In this document: positions 8,193 through 16,375 of the stretch, one piece after another
Numbering within the stretch: the first letter of the stretch is position 1
Layout: the number at the start of each line of letters is the position of its first letter
Translations under genes and position numbers: made by a program
The notes under the pieces: generated by a model
What the model saw: the letters and a program-made list of their open reading frames with translations, nothing else
What the model was told of the DNA's origin: nothing
Database searches by the model: none
NCBI GenBank assembly: GCA_965247915.1
Contig: OZ252048.1
Span: 2,976,001-3,040,000 of the forward strand
DNA from: JAKZRT01 sp965247915
GTDB taxonomy: Bacteria; Pseudomonadota; Alphaproteobacteria; Rhodobacterales; Rhodobacteraceae
Direction of reading: 5' to 3'
Length of the DNA stretch: 64,000 bases

Positions 8193-9404
8193 TTAGGTAA
8201 AGCACGCACTTCCTTCAAGGCATTTGCCTGCGAAGTCCACCATTTCGTCGGTCGCTTTTGAGAATTGCTCAGCGGTTCGCTGAAGTGCCGGAAGAGTATT
8301 GTACTCATCACGGGTGTAGCCATCTTCAGCATATCCTCGTTCAAAATACGGTACCCGCATGAGCTTATCCATGAGTTCGCGGGGGATGTTTTCAAGGATT
8401 TGGTCTTTCTCGAAGGAAATTTTTTCAACGCCGGGCATAAAAAGAACCTTATCAATGAACGTTGGCGGACATGTCACAACAACATTGGCGCCGGCTTTTT
8501 CTTCGAGGTGCCAAATACGATTTCCCCCATTTACGGTCGGCCCAACAATCAGAGAGCACGCAAGCATTTTGCTCGGTCGATTATTGTCTATCAAATACTT
8601 GTATGCCTTTTTGAAAACCGCGAGTTCCGCCAATCGAATTTCGCCGTCGGTTAGCTCCACGCCTTCTTCTTTGGCAAGGTCTTTTAATCCGCCAAGATTC
8701 CCGAACCTTCCCTCCATATGAGTAATGACTGACCGCCAACGGCTCAGGTCCACACCGTTTTTCTTGGCGGTTTCTAATCCCCGCTGCACGCTGTCGGCAC
8801 AGTCAACTAATTGGGGCAGTGTAAAAGTCAGGGTGTTATTGGTGGGAATCCCCTTGGATGTCAGATACTCGATAACCTCGTAACCCTGTTTGGAACCCGG
8901 GACTTTTACCATCACATTGGGATTGATATCTGCTATTTCTTCGGCCTGCCGGATCATGGCGTCTTTATCAAACACACTGCGCGGATCGACTTGCCCTGAG
9001 AGGTAGCCTTCCTTGCAACCACTGGCCTCAAACAGCGGCAGGTACATCTCTGAACCAACTAGTACAACCGTTTTGTAAAGCCTCCAAAAAAGGTCCTCTT
9101 TGTCCAGTCCCGGATTCTCGTAAATGATACCCTTGGCCACCCCTTCCCAGTGAGTAGGATCAGTTTGAATCGCCTGCAACGAAAGTGGTGGATTGGTGGT
9201 CACTCCCCGAAACAATTGATTTTGGGGATTCTCTTTGTCGTACATTCGGTTGAATTGCGTTTGCAGCAGATCACGATCCGCCGGATCTGCCTTTTCCAAC
9301 AATTTTTTGCACCAATTTTCGAAAACAACAGGAGAAGAATCCCACCAGATTTCCATCCCCGGGCTGATGTCAACCAGCCGTTCGAAAAAGTTTCTTTCTT
9401 CCAC
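8193..9404 (-). CDS. Transaldolase-family protein
   Basis: 403 residues, GTG start. Transaldolase marks: RGVTTNPPLS (residues 66-75), SGQVDPR (about 136-142), the Schiff-base lysine K167 in VMVKVPGSKQGYE, NNTLTFTLPQL, and a terminal region with VVVTCPP. It is longer than TalA/TalB (about 316), with an extra N-terminal segment and insert. Enzymes of this family move or release a dihydroxyacetone unit from ketose substrates; some act on sulfosugars or other non-standard sugars. GC is clearly lower than in neighbouring core genes, suggesting transfer. First gene of the minus-strand operon, divergent from the LysR gene; 139 bp separate it from the dehydrogenase. Confidence 0.87.
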   Translation of the reverse strand: MEERNFFERLVDISPGMEIWWDSSPVVFENWCKKLLEKADPADRDLLQTQFNRMYDKENPQNQLFRGVTTNPPLSLQAIQTDPTHWEGVAKGIIYENPGLDKEDLFWRLYKTVVLVGSEMYLPLFEASGCKEGYLSGQVDPRSVFDKDAMIRQAEEIADINPNVMVKVPGSKQGYEVIEYLTSKGIPTNNTLTFTLPQLVDCADSVQRGLETAKKNGVDLSRWRSVITHMEGRFGNLGGLKDLAKEEGVELTDGEIRLAELAVFKKAYKYLIDNNRPSKMLACSLIVGPTVNGGNRIWHLEEKAGANVVVTCPPTFIDKVLFMPGVEKISFEKDQILENIPRELMDKLMRVPYFERGYAEDGYTRDEYNTLPALQRTAEQFSKATDEMVDFAGKCLEGSACFT

Positions 9405-9509
9405 AATTGACCCTGCTGATTATCCTAACTGTTTAGAGGCGGCTTCTGGCCGAGACTTGCGGCACGCTAGCACCGGCTGTACTATCGGCAAAATTGGAAA
9501 AACTCATCA

Positions 9510-9528
9510 ATCTATTGGTATCATAGAT
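9510..9528. promoter_or_regulatory. Dyad overlapping the lysR start, candidate LysR operator
   Basis: A perfect inverted repeat ATCTAT - 7 nt - ATAGAT lies between the divergent transaldolase operon and the lysR gene and overlaps the lysR ATG. LysR proteins usually bind T-N11-A dyads in such regions, and binding here would also repress lysR itself. No binding data. Confidence 0.4.
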
Positions 9529-10405
9529 GTATCAGAAATGGCTGGAGGCGTTCAACCAGGTTGCGAGCCAGGGCAGCTTCACGGGCGCGGCGCACAAGCT
9601 GAATGTCGGTCAGCCGACTGTCTCGACCCATGTGAGCAATCTCGAAGGCCGCTTCGGGGTGGAGCTGTTCCACCGCAAGGGCCGATCGATCACCCTGACC
9701 GCGGTGGGCGAGTCGCTCTACGCCATCACCCACAACCTCTACGGCCACGAGCAGGAGGCTATCCGATTTCTGACGGCCGCCCGGGACTTCAAGGTCGGCG
9801 AGCTCAATCTCAGCGCCGTCGGGCCCCATGACGTGATGGAGCTGCTGGCGGCCTACAAGGACCGCCGGCCCGGCCTAAAATGCACAGTGCGGCTCGGCGT
9901 GATCGATGACGTGCTGGCGGACTTGGAAGATTTCCGCGCCGATATCGGCGTAGTGGGGCGGGACTGCGGCAGCGAGACCGTGCACGCCATGTTCTACGAC
10001 CAGCACAACGTGTTGGTGGTGGTGAACAGCACGCATCGCCTGGCGGGCCGCGGGGAGATCCGTCTTGCAGACCTGCACGGCGAAGAGATGGTGGTGCGCT
10101 CGAAGAACTCGACCACCCAGCAGGCCTTCGACGAGGCGGCCGCGGCGGCCGGCGTAGCAGTAGAGCGGGTCTTTGAAATCGAAAGCCGCGAGGGTCTGCG
10201 CGAAGCAATCGTCCGCGGGTTCGGCGTCGGCGTCATTTCGGAAAGGGAATTCGGGCCACATCCAGATCTGCGACCGCTAACGGTCACGGATTCCGAGATA
10301 TTCACGCGCGCCTATGTCACCTGTCTGAAATCGCGCCGCAACCGACCATTGATCCAAGGATTCCTGGAGCTGGCCGCTTCGATTGTAGAAGGTCGGGAGA
10401 AGTAG
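9527..10405 (+). CDS. LysR-family regulator, aminoethylphosphonate-catabolism-like
   Basis: 292 residues. The N-terminal winged helix-turn-helix is clear (FTGAAHKLNVGQPTVSTHVSNLEGRFGVELFHRKGR), followed by a periplasmic-binding-protein-like effector domain from about residue 90. The HTH and the linker closely resemble the LysR group linked with aminoethylphosphonate catabolism, though I judge this by eye. It is divergent from the transaldolase operon, the usual layout for a LysR activator of its neighbour, and is followed by phosphate-transport genes. An effector derived from the pathway substrate is likely. Confidence 0.85.
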   Translation: MYQKWLEAFNQVASQGSFTGAAHKLNVGQPTVSTHVSNLEGRFGVELFHRKGRSITLTAVGESLYAITHNLYGHEQEAIRFLTAARDFKVGELNLSAVGPHDVMELLAAYKDRRPGLKCTVRLGVIDDVLADLEDFRADIGVVGRDCGSETVHAMFYDQHNVLVVVNSTHRLAGRGEIRLADLHGEEMVVRSKNSTTQQAFDEAAAAAGVAVERVFEIESREGLREAIVRGFGVGVISEREFGPHPDLRPLTVTDSEIFTRAYVTCLKSRRNRPLIQGFLELAASIVEGREK

Positions 10406-10512
10406 CTACGCGGCGTCGTGCTTATTGGCCCCGGCAACCATGGCTCGCGCCCGGGCGGATACGCCTTCGGCAGTCCAGTGTCCATCAAAGGACGCCTGCA
10501 CTGCTGATATTC

Positions 10513-10533
10513 TCAATATCGAGCTGTCCAGGC
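10513..10533 (+). repeat. Copy 2 of the 21-nt motif, upstream of DUF47-PiT
   Basis: Matches 4160-4180 at 20 of 21 positions. Here the left end is also part of the dyad GATATT - CTC - AATATC (10506-10520). It lies about 100 bp before the DUF47 start in the 226-bp gap after lysR, a position that suits a promoter-proximal operator. Confidence 0.5.
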
Positions 10534-10631
10534 TAAATGTCCGCTCTTACTTGACGTTGAAGTTTCCCCGCGCTTGGTATGTATATGGCTGCCAAGGGCA
10601 GATCTTGAAGAATTAGCCTGAGGTACAAGGC

Positions 10632-11288
10632 GTGGCAGCCGAACTTCAACTGTTCCGCAGAACCAGACAGCTCGAACAGCAGATCGACAGTTTTTTCGAC
10701 AAAGTGTCGGAAAGCTCGGTGGTCTACCGTCTAGCGGTCCGCCTGTACCTGCGCGAAGGCATGAACGATGAATTCCAGGAACGTCTGGATCGGGTCAATG
10801 CGATGGAATCCGAGGCCGATCATCTGCGCCGTGACATCGAAAAGTATCTCTATTCACGCACCCTGATCCCAGACAGCCGGGGCGACGTGCTCGGGCTGAT
10901 CGAAACCATCGACCAGATCCTGTCGAGTTTTGAGGGCTCACTGTGGTCATTTGCCATCGAACAGCCGGAAATACGCGAAGAATTCATCAGCGGATACCGC
11001 AAACTGACCAACATGGTGGTCAAGGCGGTAGATGAACTGGCGCTCGGCGGCCGGGCGTTTTGTCGCAACCCGCACGATGTGCCGGCCTATAACCACAAGG
11101 TCATGCTTTATGAGCGCGAGGCCGACGTAATCAGCACCAATCTGAAGAAAGCGATCTTCGCGTCCGACCTCGATCTGGCGCACAAGATACATCTGCGCGA
11201 ATTCGTCGAACAGATCGACTCGGTGGCAGACGTGGCCGAAGACGTGGCCGACCGCCTTGCGATCTACGCGATCAAACGGCTCGTCTAG
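10632..11288 (+). CDS. DUF47-family (PhoU-like) phosphate transport regulator
   Basis: 218 residues, GTG start. The helical pattern and motifs such as REGMNDEFQERLDRVNAMESEADHLRRDIEKYLY, followed by a second half ending in EFVEQIDSVADVAEDVADRLAIYAIKR, match the DUF47 family of PhoU-like proteins. These are cytosolic partners of PiT phosphate permeases. The permease gene starts 5 bp downstream, as usual for this pair. No signal or membrane segment. Expected to adjust phosphate transport when the catabolic block is active. Confidence 0.9.
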   Translation: MAAELQLFRRTRQLEQQIDSFFDKVSESSVVYRLAVRLYLREGMNDEFQERLDRVNAMESEADHLRRDIEKYLYSRTLIPDSRGDVLGLIETIDQILSSFEGSLWSFAIEQPEIREEFISGYRKLTNMVVKAVDELALGGRAFCRNPHDVPAYNHKVMLYEREADVISTNLKKAIFASDLDLAHKIHLREFVEQIDSVADVAEDVADRLAIYAIKRLV

Positions 11289-11293
11289 GCGCC

Positions 11294-12340
11294 GTGGACC
11301 CGCTTGTCCTGATTTTTCTCACCAGCGGTCTGTTTCTGGGCTGGGCATTGGGGGCCAACGACGCCGCCAACGTGTTCGGCACCGCGGTCGGCACCAAAAT
11401 GGTGTCGTGGCGCACCGCCGCCATCATCTGCTCGTTGTTTGTCATCCTTGGCGCGGTGATTTCCGGCGCCGGCACCTCGCAGACTCTCGGCGAACTCGGC
11501 GCCATTTCGGCTTTGCCCGGTGCCTTCATGACCGCGTTATCGGCTGCAATAGCGGTCTACCTGATGACCAAGTCGGGCCTGCCCGTCTCCACCTCGCAGT
11601 CGATCGTCGGCGCGATCATCGGCTGGAACCTTTTCTCGACCAACCCGACGGACGCCTCTACGCTGACCAAGATCCTCAGCACCTGGGTGCTGTGTCCGGT
11701 TCTAGCGGCGATTATCGCCGCGATTCTTTACAGGTCGCTGAAACTCATCTCCAGAAGGGTCAGGCTGCACCTGGTCGTGGTCGACGCCTACACGAGGCTG
11801 GCACTGATCGTTGCCGGGGCTTTCGGGGCCTATTCGCTTGGCGCCAACAATATCGCCAACGTGGTCGGCGTGTTTATCCCGGTGCAGCCGTTGGCGGCGC
11901 TGCAAATCGGCGGAATTGTCTTTTCCTCAACCCAGCAACTGTTCTTGCTCGGCGGTCTGGCCATCGCGCTCGGCGTGTTCACCTATTCGCGTGGCGTGAT
12001 GATGACGGTCGGCCAGGACCTTGGCCGGCTCTCCGCCACCTCTGCCCTGATCGCCGTGCTGTCGCACTCGATCGTGTTGTTCATGTTTGCTTCGCGCGGG
12101 CTGGAGGCATGGTTGTCGGGCCTCGGCCTGCCGACCATTCCGCTGGTGCCAGTCTCATCCTCGCAGGCCGTGGTCGGCGCGGTCGTCGGCATCTCGATAC
12201 TGCAAGGCACGGCAGGCATCCGCTGGTCGGTGCTGGGCCGTATCGTCGTCGGCTGGATCGTCACGCCCGTAGCCGCCGGCCTGATCTGCTTCATCGGGCT
12301 GTTCTTTCTGCAAAACGTGTTCGGATTGAAGGTAGTATAG
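11294..12340 (+). CDS. PiT-family inorganic phosphate permease
   Basis: 348 residues, GTG start, about ten hydrophobic membrane segments. Both PiT family repeats are visible: GANDAANVFGTAVG near the N-terminus and GANNIANVVGVF in the second half, plus the matching PVSTSQSIVG and PVSSSQAVVG motifs. It moves phosphate across the inner membrane by ion coupling and can work in either direction. Coupled to the DUF47 gene (5-bp gap). Next to phosphonate-type catabolic genes it may dispose of excess phosphate. An IS1182-type element begins 80 bp after its stop; no strong terminator was seen. Confidence 0.93.
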   Translation: MDPLVLIFLTSGLFLGWALGANDAANVFGTAVGTKMVSWRTAAIICSLFVILGAVISGAGTSQTLGELGAISALPGAFMTALSAAIAVYLMTKSGLPVSTSQSIVGAIIGWNLFSTNPTDASTLTKILSTWVLCPVLAAIIAAILYRSLKLISRRVRLHLVVVDAYTRLALIVAGAFGAYSLGANNIANVVGVFIPVQPLAALQIGGIVFSSTQQLFLLGGLAIALGVFTYSRGVMMTVGQDLGRLSATSALIAVLSHSIVLFMFASRGLEAWLSGLGLPTIPLVPVSSSQAVVGAVVGISILQGTAGIRWSVLGRIVVGWIVTPVAAGLICFIGLFFLQNVFGLKVV

Positions 12341-12419
12341 CCCACTGGCTGGCGGGGCAGTTGAGATTCGATCTGGCGCGCCGATATTTGCTCAGAGATA
12401 GTTCGCCAGCGATGTCCGC

Positions 12420-14022
12420 TTTGGACTGATTTTGTTGATTTAGTCGGCTGGCATCGCGCCTCCGCTGTCCGCTCTTATTAGAAGCGGCCTTTTTTGATCC
12501 CGCCTCCGGGCTATTGCCCGCTGCGGGATGGTATGGATGCTCGTTATCGGCGGATTGGTACTGTTCCTATCATGCTGGTTGGAGGGTCGGCGGCGGTATC
12601 GGTCTGAGTTTGGCGAGCCTTCTCAGGTTCTGGACCGTGGCGGCGAGCAGGAACTCATCCTGGGCTCCGCGTGGGCCGCGTAAGCGCAATCGACCGAGCT
12701 TAAGAATGCGCTTGAGATGGGCAAACAGCATCTCGACCTTTTTGCGGTCGCAACGCGACTGGTTGAAGGCGGGCGTGTCGTAGAGCGCCCTTGCGACATC
12801 GCGGGCATCCTCATCAATGTCACGCGGTATGCGGCGTGATGGCGCCGTGGGACAGCACTTCGGCTTCAACGCGCAGGCGTCGCAATCAAGCTTGCGGGAG
12901 CGATAGTACAAAGCTCGGCTCTTAGTCACACGACCGGTCGTCGTCAGTGTCTTGCCGTTCGGACAGACATAGACGTTGCGATCGGCATGCCATTGGAAGT
13001 CGGCTCTGGAGAAGGTGCCATCGTCGCGCGCTGATTTGTCGAACACCGGGATGTGTGGGGCGATGCCTCTGTCTTTAACCAGCCAGGCCAGCATCGGTGC
13101 CGCCCCATAGGCGCTGTCGCCGGCCAGCCGTTTGGGCTTGAGGCCAAAGCGCTCTTCGGTTCGGTCGATCATGGTCTGGGCTGCTCCCACCTCGGCCTGC
13201 CGGATGGCACGGGTCGCCTCGACATCGAGAATGACGGCATGGTCGGTATCGGCCAGATAGTTGTCGGCATAGGCAAAGAAGGCTGGACCGCGCTGGGCGC
13301 CGGTCCATTGGGCTGCCGGGTCGGACAGGGAGACGAACTTCGGTGTCACGCTGCTGGCCGCTCCGAAGGCGGCATCGTCCAGCGTGGCGAGATAATCTTT
13401 GATCGCCTGCGTGGCGTCGCTGGGGATATCGGCGATCTTCCACTCATGTCCCGGCACCGAGCGCTGCTTGTTGGCATCGGCCTGGATCAGGCTGGCATCG
13501 ACGGCAAAGCCCTCCCCGCCGACGAGCCCCTCGCTCATGCAGCGGCGCACCACCGTCTCGAACACATGGCGTAGAAGACCGCTCTGCCGGAAACGGCCAT
13601 TGCGGTTGAGCGAGAAGGTCGAATGGTCTGGCACCCCGCCATCGAGACCCAGGCGGCAGAACCAACGATAGGCGAGATTGAGATGGACCTCCTCGCACAA
13701 ACGCCGCTCAGACCGAATGGCGAAGCAGTAGCCGACGATCAGCATCCGGATCATCAGCTCCGGATCAACCGAAGGCCGGCCGATGGTGCTGTAGAACGGC
13801 TTCAACGTGACCCGAAGATCGCTCAGATCGAGAAACCGGTCGATCTGCCTCAGCAGGTGATCTTCCGGAACGTGATCCTCAAGGCAGAAGTCGTAGAAAA
13901 GGCGTTCCGGTGTTGCCTGCAGTCCCATCATAGCGTCCATCCCCCGAGCAAATCACCCAGAGGACAGAATCACGCCATTCACCACCGATCAAGCCCGACT
14001 AAATCAACAAAATCGGTCCAAA
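12420..14022 (-). mobile_element. IS1182-type insertion sequence, apparently complete
   Basis: About 1603 bp bounded by 28-bp inverted repeats: the left end reads TTTGGACTGATTTTGTTGAT... and the right end, reverse-complemented, differs at a single base (TTTGGACCGATT...). It contains one intact transposase gene on the minus strand. A possible hairpin (ATCCCGC with GCGGGAT) lies in the left non-coding end near 12497-12529. No clear target duplication was recognised at the two flanks. Confidence 0.85.
12570..13940 (-). CDS. IS1182-type transposase
   Basis: 456 residues. It has the N-terminal InsH/DUF772-type domain (LLRQIDRFLDLSDLR, GRPSVDPELMIRMLIVGY), the catalytic DDE-like core with GFAVDASLIQADANK and LAGDSAYG, and a cysteine cluster (CPNGK, CDACALKPKCC) before the C-terminal helix KKVEMLFAHLKRILKLGRLRLRG. 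Reading frame is intact and length is normal for the family, so the element may still be mobile. Confidence 0.93.
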   Translation of the reverse strand: MDAMMGLQATPERLFYDFCLEDHVPEDHLLRQIDRFLDLSDLRVTLKPFYSTIGRPSVDPELMIRMLIVGYCFAIRSERRLCEEVHLNLAYRWFCRLGLDGGVPDHSTFSLNRNGRFRQSGLLRHVFETVVRRCMSEGLVGGEGFAVDASLIQADANKQRSVPGHEWKIADIPSDATQAIKDYLATLDDAAFGAASSVTPKFVSLSDPAAQWTGAQRGPAFFAYADNYLADTDHAVILDVEATRAIRQAEVGAAQTMIDRTEERFGLKPKRLAGDSAYGAAPMLAWLVKDRGIAPHIPVFDKSARDDGTFSRADFQWHADRNVYVCPNGKTLTTTGRVTKSRALYYRSRKLDCDACALKPKCCPTAPSRRIPRDIDEDARDVARALYDTPAFNQSRCDRKKVEMLFAHLKRILKLGRLRLRGPRGAQDEFLLAATVQNLRRLAKLRPIPPPTLQPA

Positions 14023-14049
14023 AGCTGCCGTAGCTAAATGTGGCCGAGA

Positions 14050-14078
14050 ATGTCTGCTTTACCCCTGTAAGCAGACAT
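14050..14078. repeat. Short perfect inverted repeat beside the IS1182-type element
   Basis: ATGTCTGCTT and AAGCAGACAT form a 10-bp perfect stem around a 9-nt loop, 28 bp outside the IS right end. There is no T-run, so a terminator is not supported. Function unknown. Confidence 0.4.
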
Positions 14079-14205
14079 CAATTCGGTGAGCGTGGAGAAT
14101 CCGCAATGTGCCAGGATCTGCCATGCATTTGTATTTATGCCAGTCTGATTCAGCCGCAAAAAGGCTGGCTTCTTGGGATATTGGCGCCGCCGGAAGGGCG
14201 AGCGG

Positions 14206-14634
14206 TCAGCCATCTAGCGCCTTGATAAGGTCTTGGACGACCTCGTCTGCGACACCAACCTCGTAGTCGCGCGACGGAAAGGCGCCCGTCTTGACCTCGT
14301 CGATATAGTCGCGAAACGCCTGGACGCGCATCTCTTGCATTTTTTCCCGGATATCATGCAGGTTGCAGTATTGTTTCGCATGGCGAGGAAAAGGCGGCTC
14401 GCCATCACCCAAGATGTCCTGAGCAAACAGATATTGCACATCGCAACCACCGCCTGAGCCGATGGAAACCGTCGTTAACTTCGTGCGTTTGGAAATTTCA
14501 GCCATGACGGCTGAGGGGATGACCTCGCACTCAACAGCCCAGGCGCCGGCCTGTTCCAGATCCTTGATCTGTCGGTGGACAAACACCGCCTCGTCAACAG
14601 TCTTGCCAACCGCGCGCAACCCTCCGGTCCAGGT
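14206..14634 (-). pseudogene. C-terminal remnant of a ketopantoate hydroxymethyltransferase-like (PanB-like) gene
   Basis: About 143 residues of a PanB-type barrel remain: GKTVDEAVFVHRQIKDLEQAGAWAVECEVIP, TTVSIGSGGGCDVQYLFAQDILG and a C-terminal tail. PanB proteins are about 260-280 residues; the N-terminal half with the metal site is missing and the upstream side is replaced by the IS5-type element starting at 14635. The missing half is not found on the far side of that element, so the gene was cut by insertion plus loss of DNA. The fold belongs to the PEP mutase/isocitrate lyase superfamily, so an unusual paralogue rather than true PanB is possible. Confidence 0.75.
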
Positions 14635-15735
14635 GGCGTTGTTGCACGGATCGGGTGTCAAGTGTTAACACAGGCTTTTGCCACGACCACGGATATGCTT
14701 AATGCCGCATAAATTCAACACCTCCCGCCGGCACAAGTTTGCGAAGAAGAAATATCGGGTGACGAACTGGTGCGGGTATAATGAAAGCCTGCGAAATCGT
14801 GGTGATTTGACGGTCTGGATCACAGGGGATGCGCGAAAGCACTGGGCTGCACCACGGCGCAGGTCACGCGGCGGCCAGCCGCGATACTCGGATCTGGCGA
14901 TCACGATGTGCCTGACGCTGGGCATGGTTTACAGGTTGCCGCTGCGCCAGACCCAAGGGCTGATACGCAGCATATCAAAGCTGATGCTGCTGGAAATTTC
15001 AGTTCCTGATTTCTCGACCCTGTCGCGCCGAGGGCGTGGTCTGAGCCTTCCGGCAAGGCCCAAAATCAAAATAACAGATCCGGTCCACTTGGCCATCGAC
15101 AGTACGGGTTTGAAGGTTTTCGATGAGGGTGAGTGGCTGCAAAGCAAGTATAATGTAAAGGCCAAACGCAAACGGTGGCGTAAACTTCACCTTGGTCTGA
15201 ACCTTGTGACTGGCGATATCGTTTGTTCGGATTTAACGCTGGATGACGTTGGCGATCCAACAGTGCTGCCTGATCTATTAAATCAGATTGGCACTCCGGT
15301 CTCCCGGTTTATAGCGGACGGTGCCTACGACGGCGCACCGACCAGTGACTTGCTTAAGGCACGATTTGGCGAGGCGGTTGAAATCATTATTCCTCCACCG
15401 AAGAACGCCATTCCAAGCCCGCAATCCAAGTGTTTTCCCTCACTTCGAGACCGACATATTGTTAAAATTCAAACTCATGGCCGCATGGCCTGGCAATCTG
15501 GCAGTGGCTACAATCAGCGCAGTAGAATTGAGACACAGATGGGGCGCTGGAAGGCTATTATCGGGCCAAAACTGAAAGCCCGCTGTTTCGAAAATCAGCA
15601 AACGGAGGCCAAAATCGGCGTCGCCATTCTCAACAAAATGACCGAACTCGGCCGACCCGTGTTCAAACAAATCTCATAGCCTGTATCACGGGTAAGGGCG
15701 GCTTGCGACTATTGTCTGATCCATGCAACAACGCC
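14635..15735 (+). mobile_element. IS5-type insertion sequence
   Basis: About 1.1 kb with terminal repeats GGCGTTGTTGCACGGATC at the left and, reverse-complemented, GGCGTTGTTGCATGGATC at the right (17 of 18 match). It holds one intact transposase gene. The two flanks (AGGT and CCTT) show no clear target duplication, consistent with a deletion or rearrangement after insertion. Confidence 0.85.
14702..15679 (+). CDS. IS5-family transposase
   Basis: 325 residues from the ATG at 14702; an upstream in-frame TTG at 14678 would add eight residues. N-terminal part RNRGDLTVWI and PRYSDLAITMCLTLGMVYRLPLRQTQG, first catalytic Asp in HLAIDSTGLKVF, second in FIADGAYDG, and the C-terminal SGYNQRSRIETQMGRWKAIIG with the final Glu. 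Intact IS5-type DDE enzyme between matching terminal repeats. Confidence 0.92.
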   Translation: MPHKFNTSRRHKFAKKKYRVTNWCGYNESLRNRGDLTVWITGDARKHWAAPRRRSRGGQPRYSDLAITMCLTLGMVYRLPLRQTQGLIRSISKLMLLEISVPDFSTLSRRGRGLSLPARPKIKITDPVHLAIDSTGLKVFDEGEWLQSKYNVKAKRKRWRKLHLGLNLVTGDIVCSDLTLDDVGDPTVLPDLLNQIGTPVSRFIADGAYDGAPTSDLLKARFGEAVEIIIPPPKNAIPSPQSKCFPSLRDRHIVKIQTHGRMAWQSGSGYNQRSRIETQMGRWKAIIGPKLKARCFENQQTEAKIGVAILNKMTELGRPVFKQIS

Positions 15736-15885
15736 CCTTTCAGGCATTCTATCGCCAGTCAGTCTTACGCAGGTTCGTCGTACTTGCTGGTGCGCACCCG
15801 GTCATGCCGCCGACGGCTCGGACATAGCTGCCGTCCCCTCTTGGCTAGGCGGGTCCAACTCAATTTCAGAAGACGGGGCCAGCGT

Positions 15886-16179
15886 TTATTCCGGCTTCTC
15901 ATTTTTGTATGCGATGAAGCCCGACGCGCCTTTGCCTTTGGCGCGGCGTAATGTGTACCCATGATTGCCGAGATTGAACTTCGGGTCATTCTCAAAGCCT
16001 GCAAGAACCTCGGCTATCTTCACCGCCACGGGATCGGGGTTGCCTTTTGCTTGTGAGGCCGCCTCGCGCTCCAGCCACTTTGCGAAAACCTCTTCGGCGA
16101 GCTCGCCACCGACAGATTTCCGAAGCGCGTTCAATTTTCTCACCAAACCTTTGGTGAGGCCGGTTTCATCGATAGCCAT
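15886..16179 (-). CDS. Small hypothetical protein
   Basis: 97 residues, charged, no membrane segment or signal. The first part (LTKGLVRKLNALRKSVGGELAEEVFAKWL) looks helical and the end (NLGNHGYTLRRAKGKGASGFIAYKNE) looks like strands. I do not recognise the family. It is the only apparently intact non-transposon gene within the IS-rich stretch and lies between an IS5-type element and truncated transposon debris. Could belong to a degraded plasmid or phage segment. Confidence 0.5.
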   Translation of the reverse strand: MAIDETGLTKGLVRKLNALRKSVGGELAEEVFAKWLEREAASQAKGNPDPVAVKIAEVLAGFENDPKFNLGNHGYTLRRAKGKGASGFIAYKNEKPE

Positions 16180-16375
16180 TTCTTAAACCTCAGATTTTCA
16201 GCCTCTTAATACTGTAGCTTGGCGCAGTTTTTATTCAACCGATTGCCATTGTTTATCACCGTTTACTGTTCCCTATTCCCGTCGTTTAACTTAGCAGCCC
16301 GTTGACGAAGTCTTCCCTGGACGAAGTCGGCATGGTCTGATTCTCTGGTGTCCTGGCCTGAAGGGGGGTTCGCTG

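Noticed and set aside
14050..14078. 10-bp perfect hairpin as transcription terminator
   Set aside because: No T-run follows on either strand and no intact gene ends beside it.
15765..16004. 79-residue minus-strand frame overlapping the 97-residue gene
   Set aside because: Arg/Ser-rich shadow in another frame of the better-supported small gene at 15886-16179.
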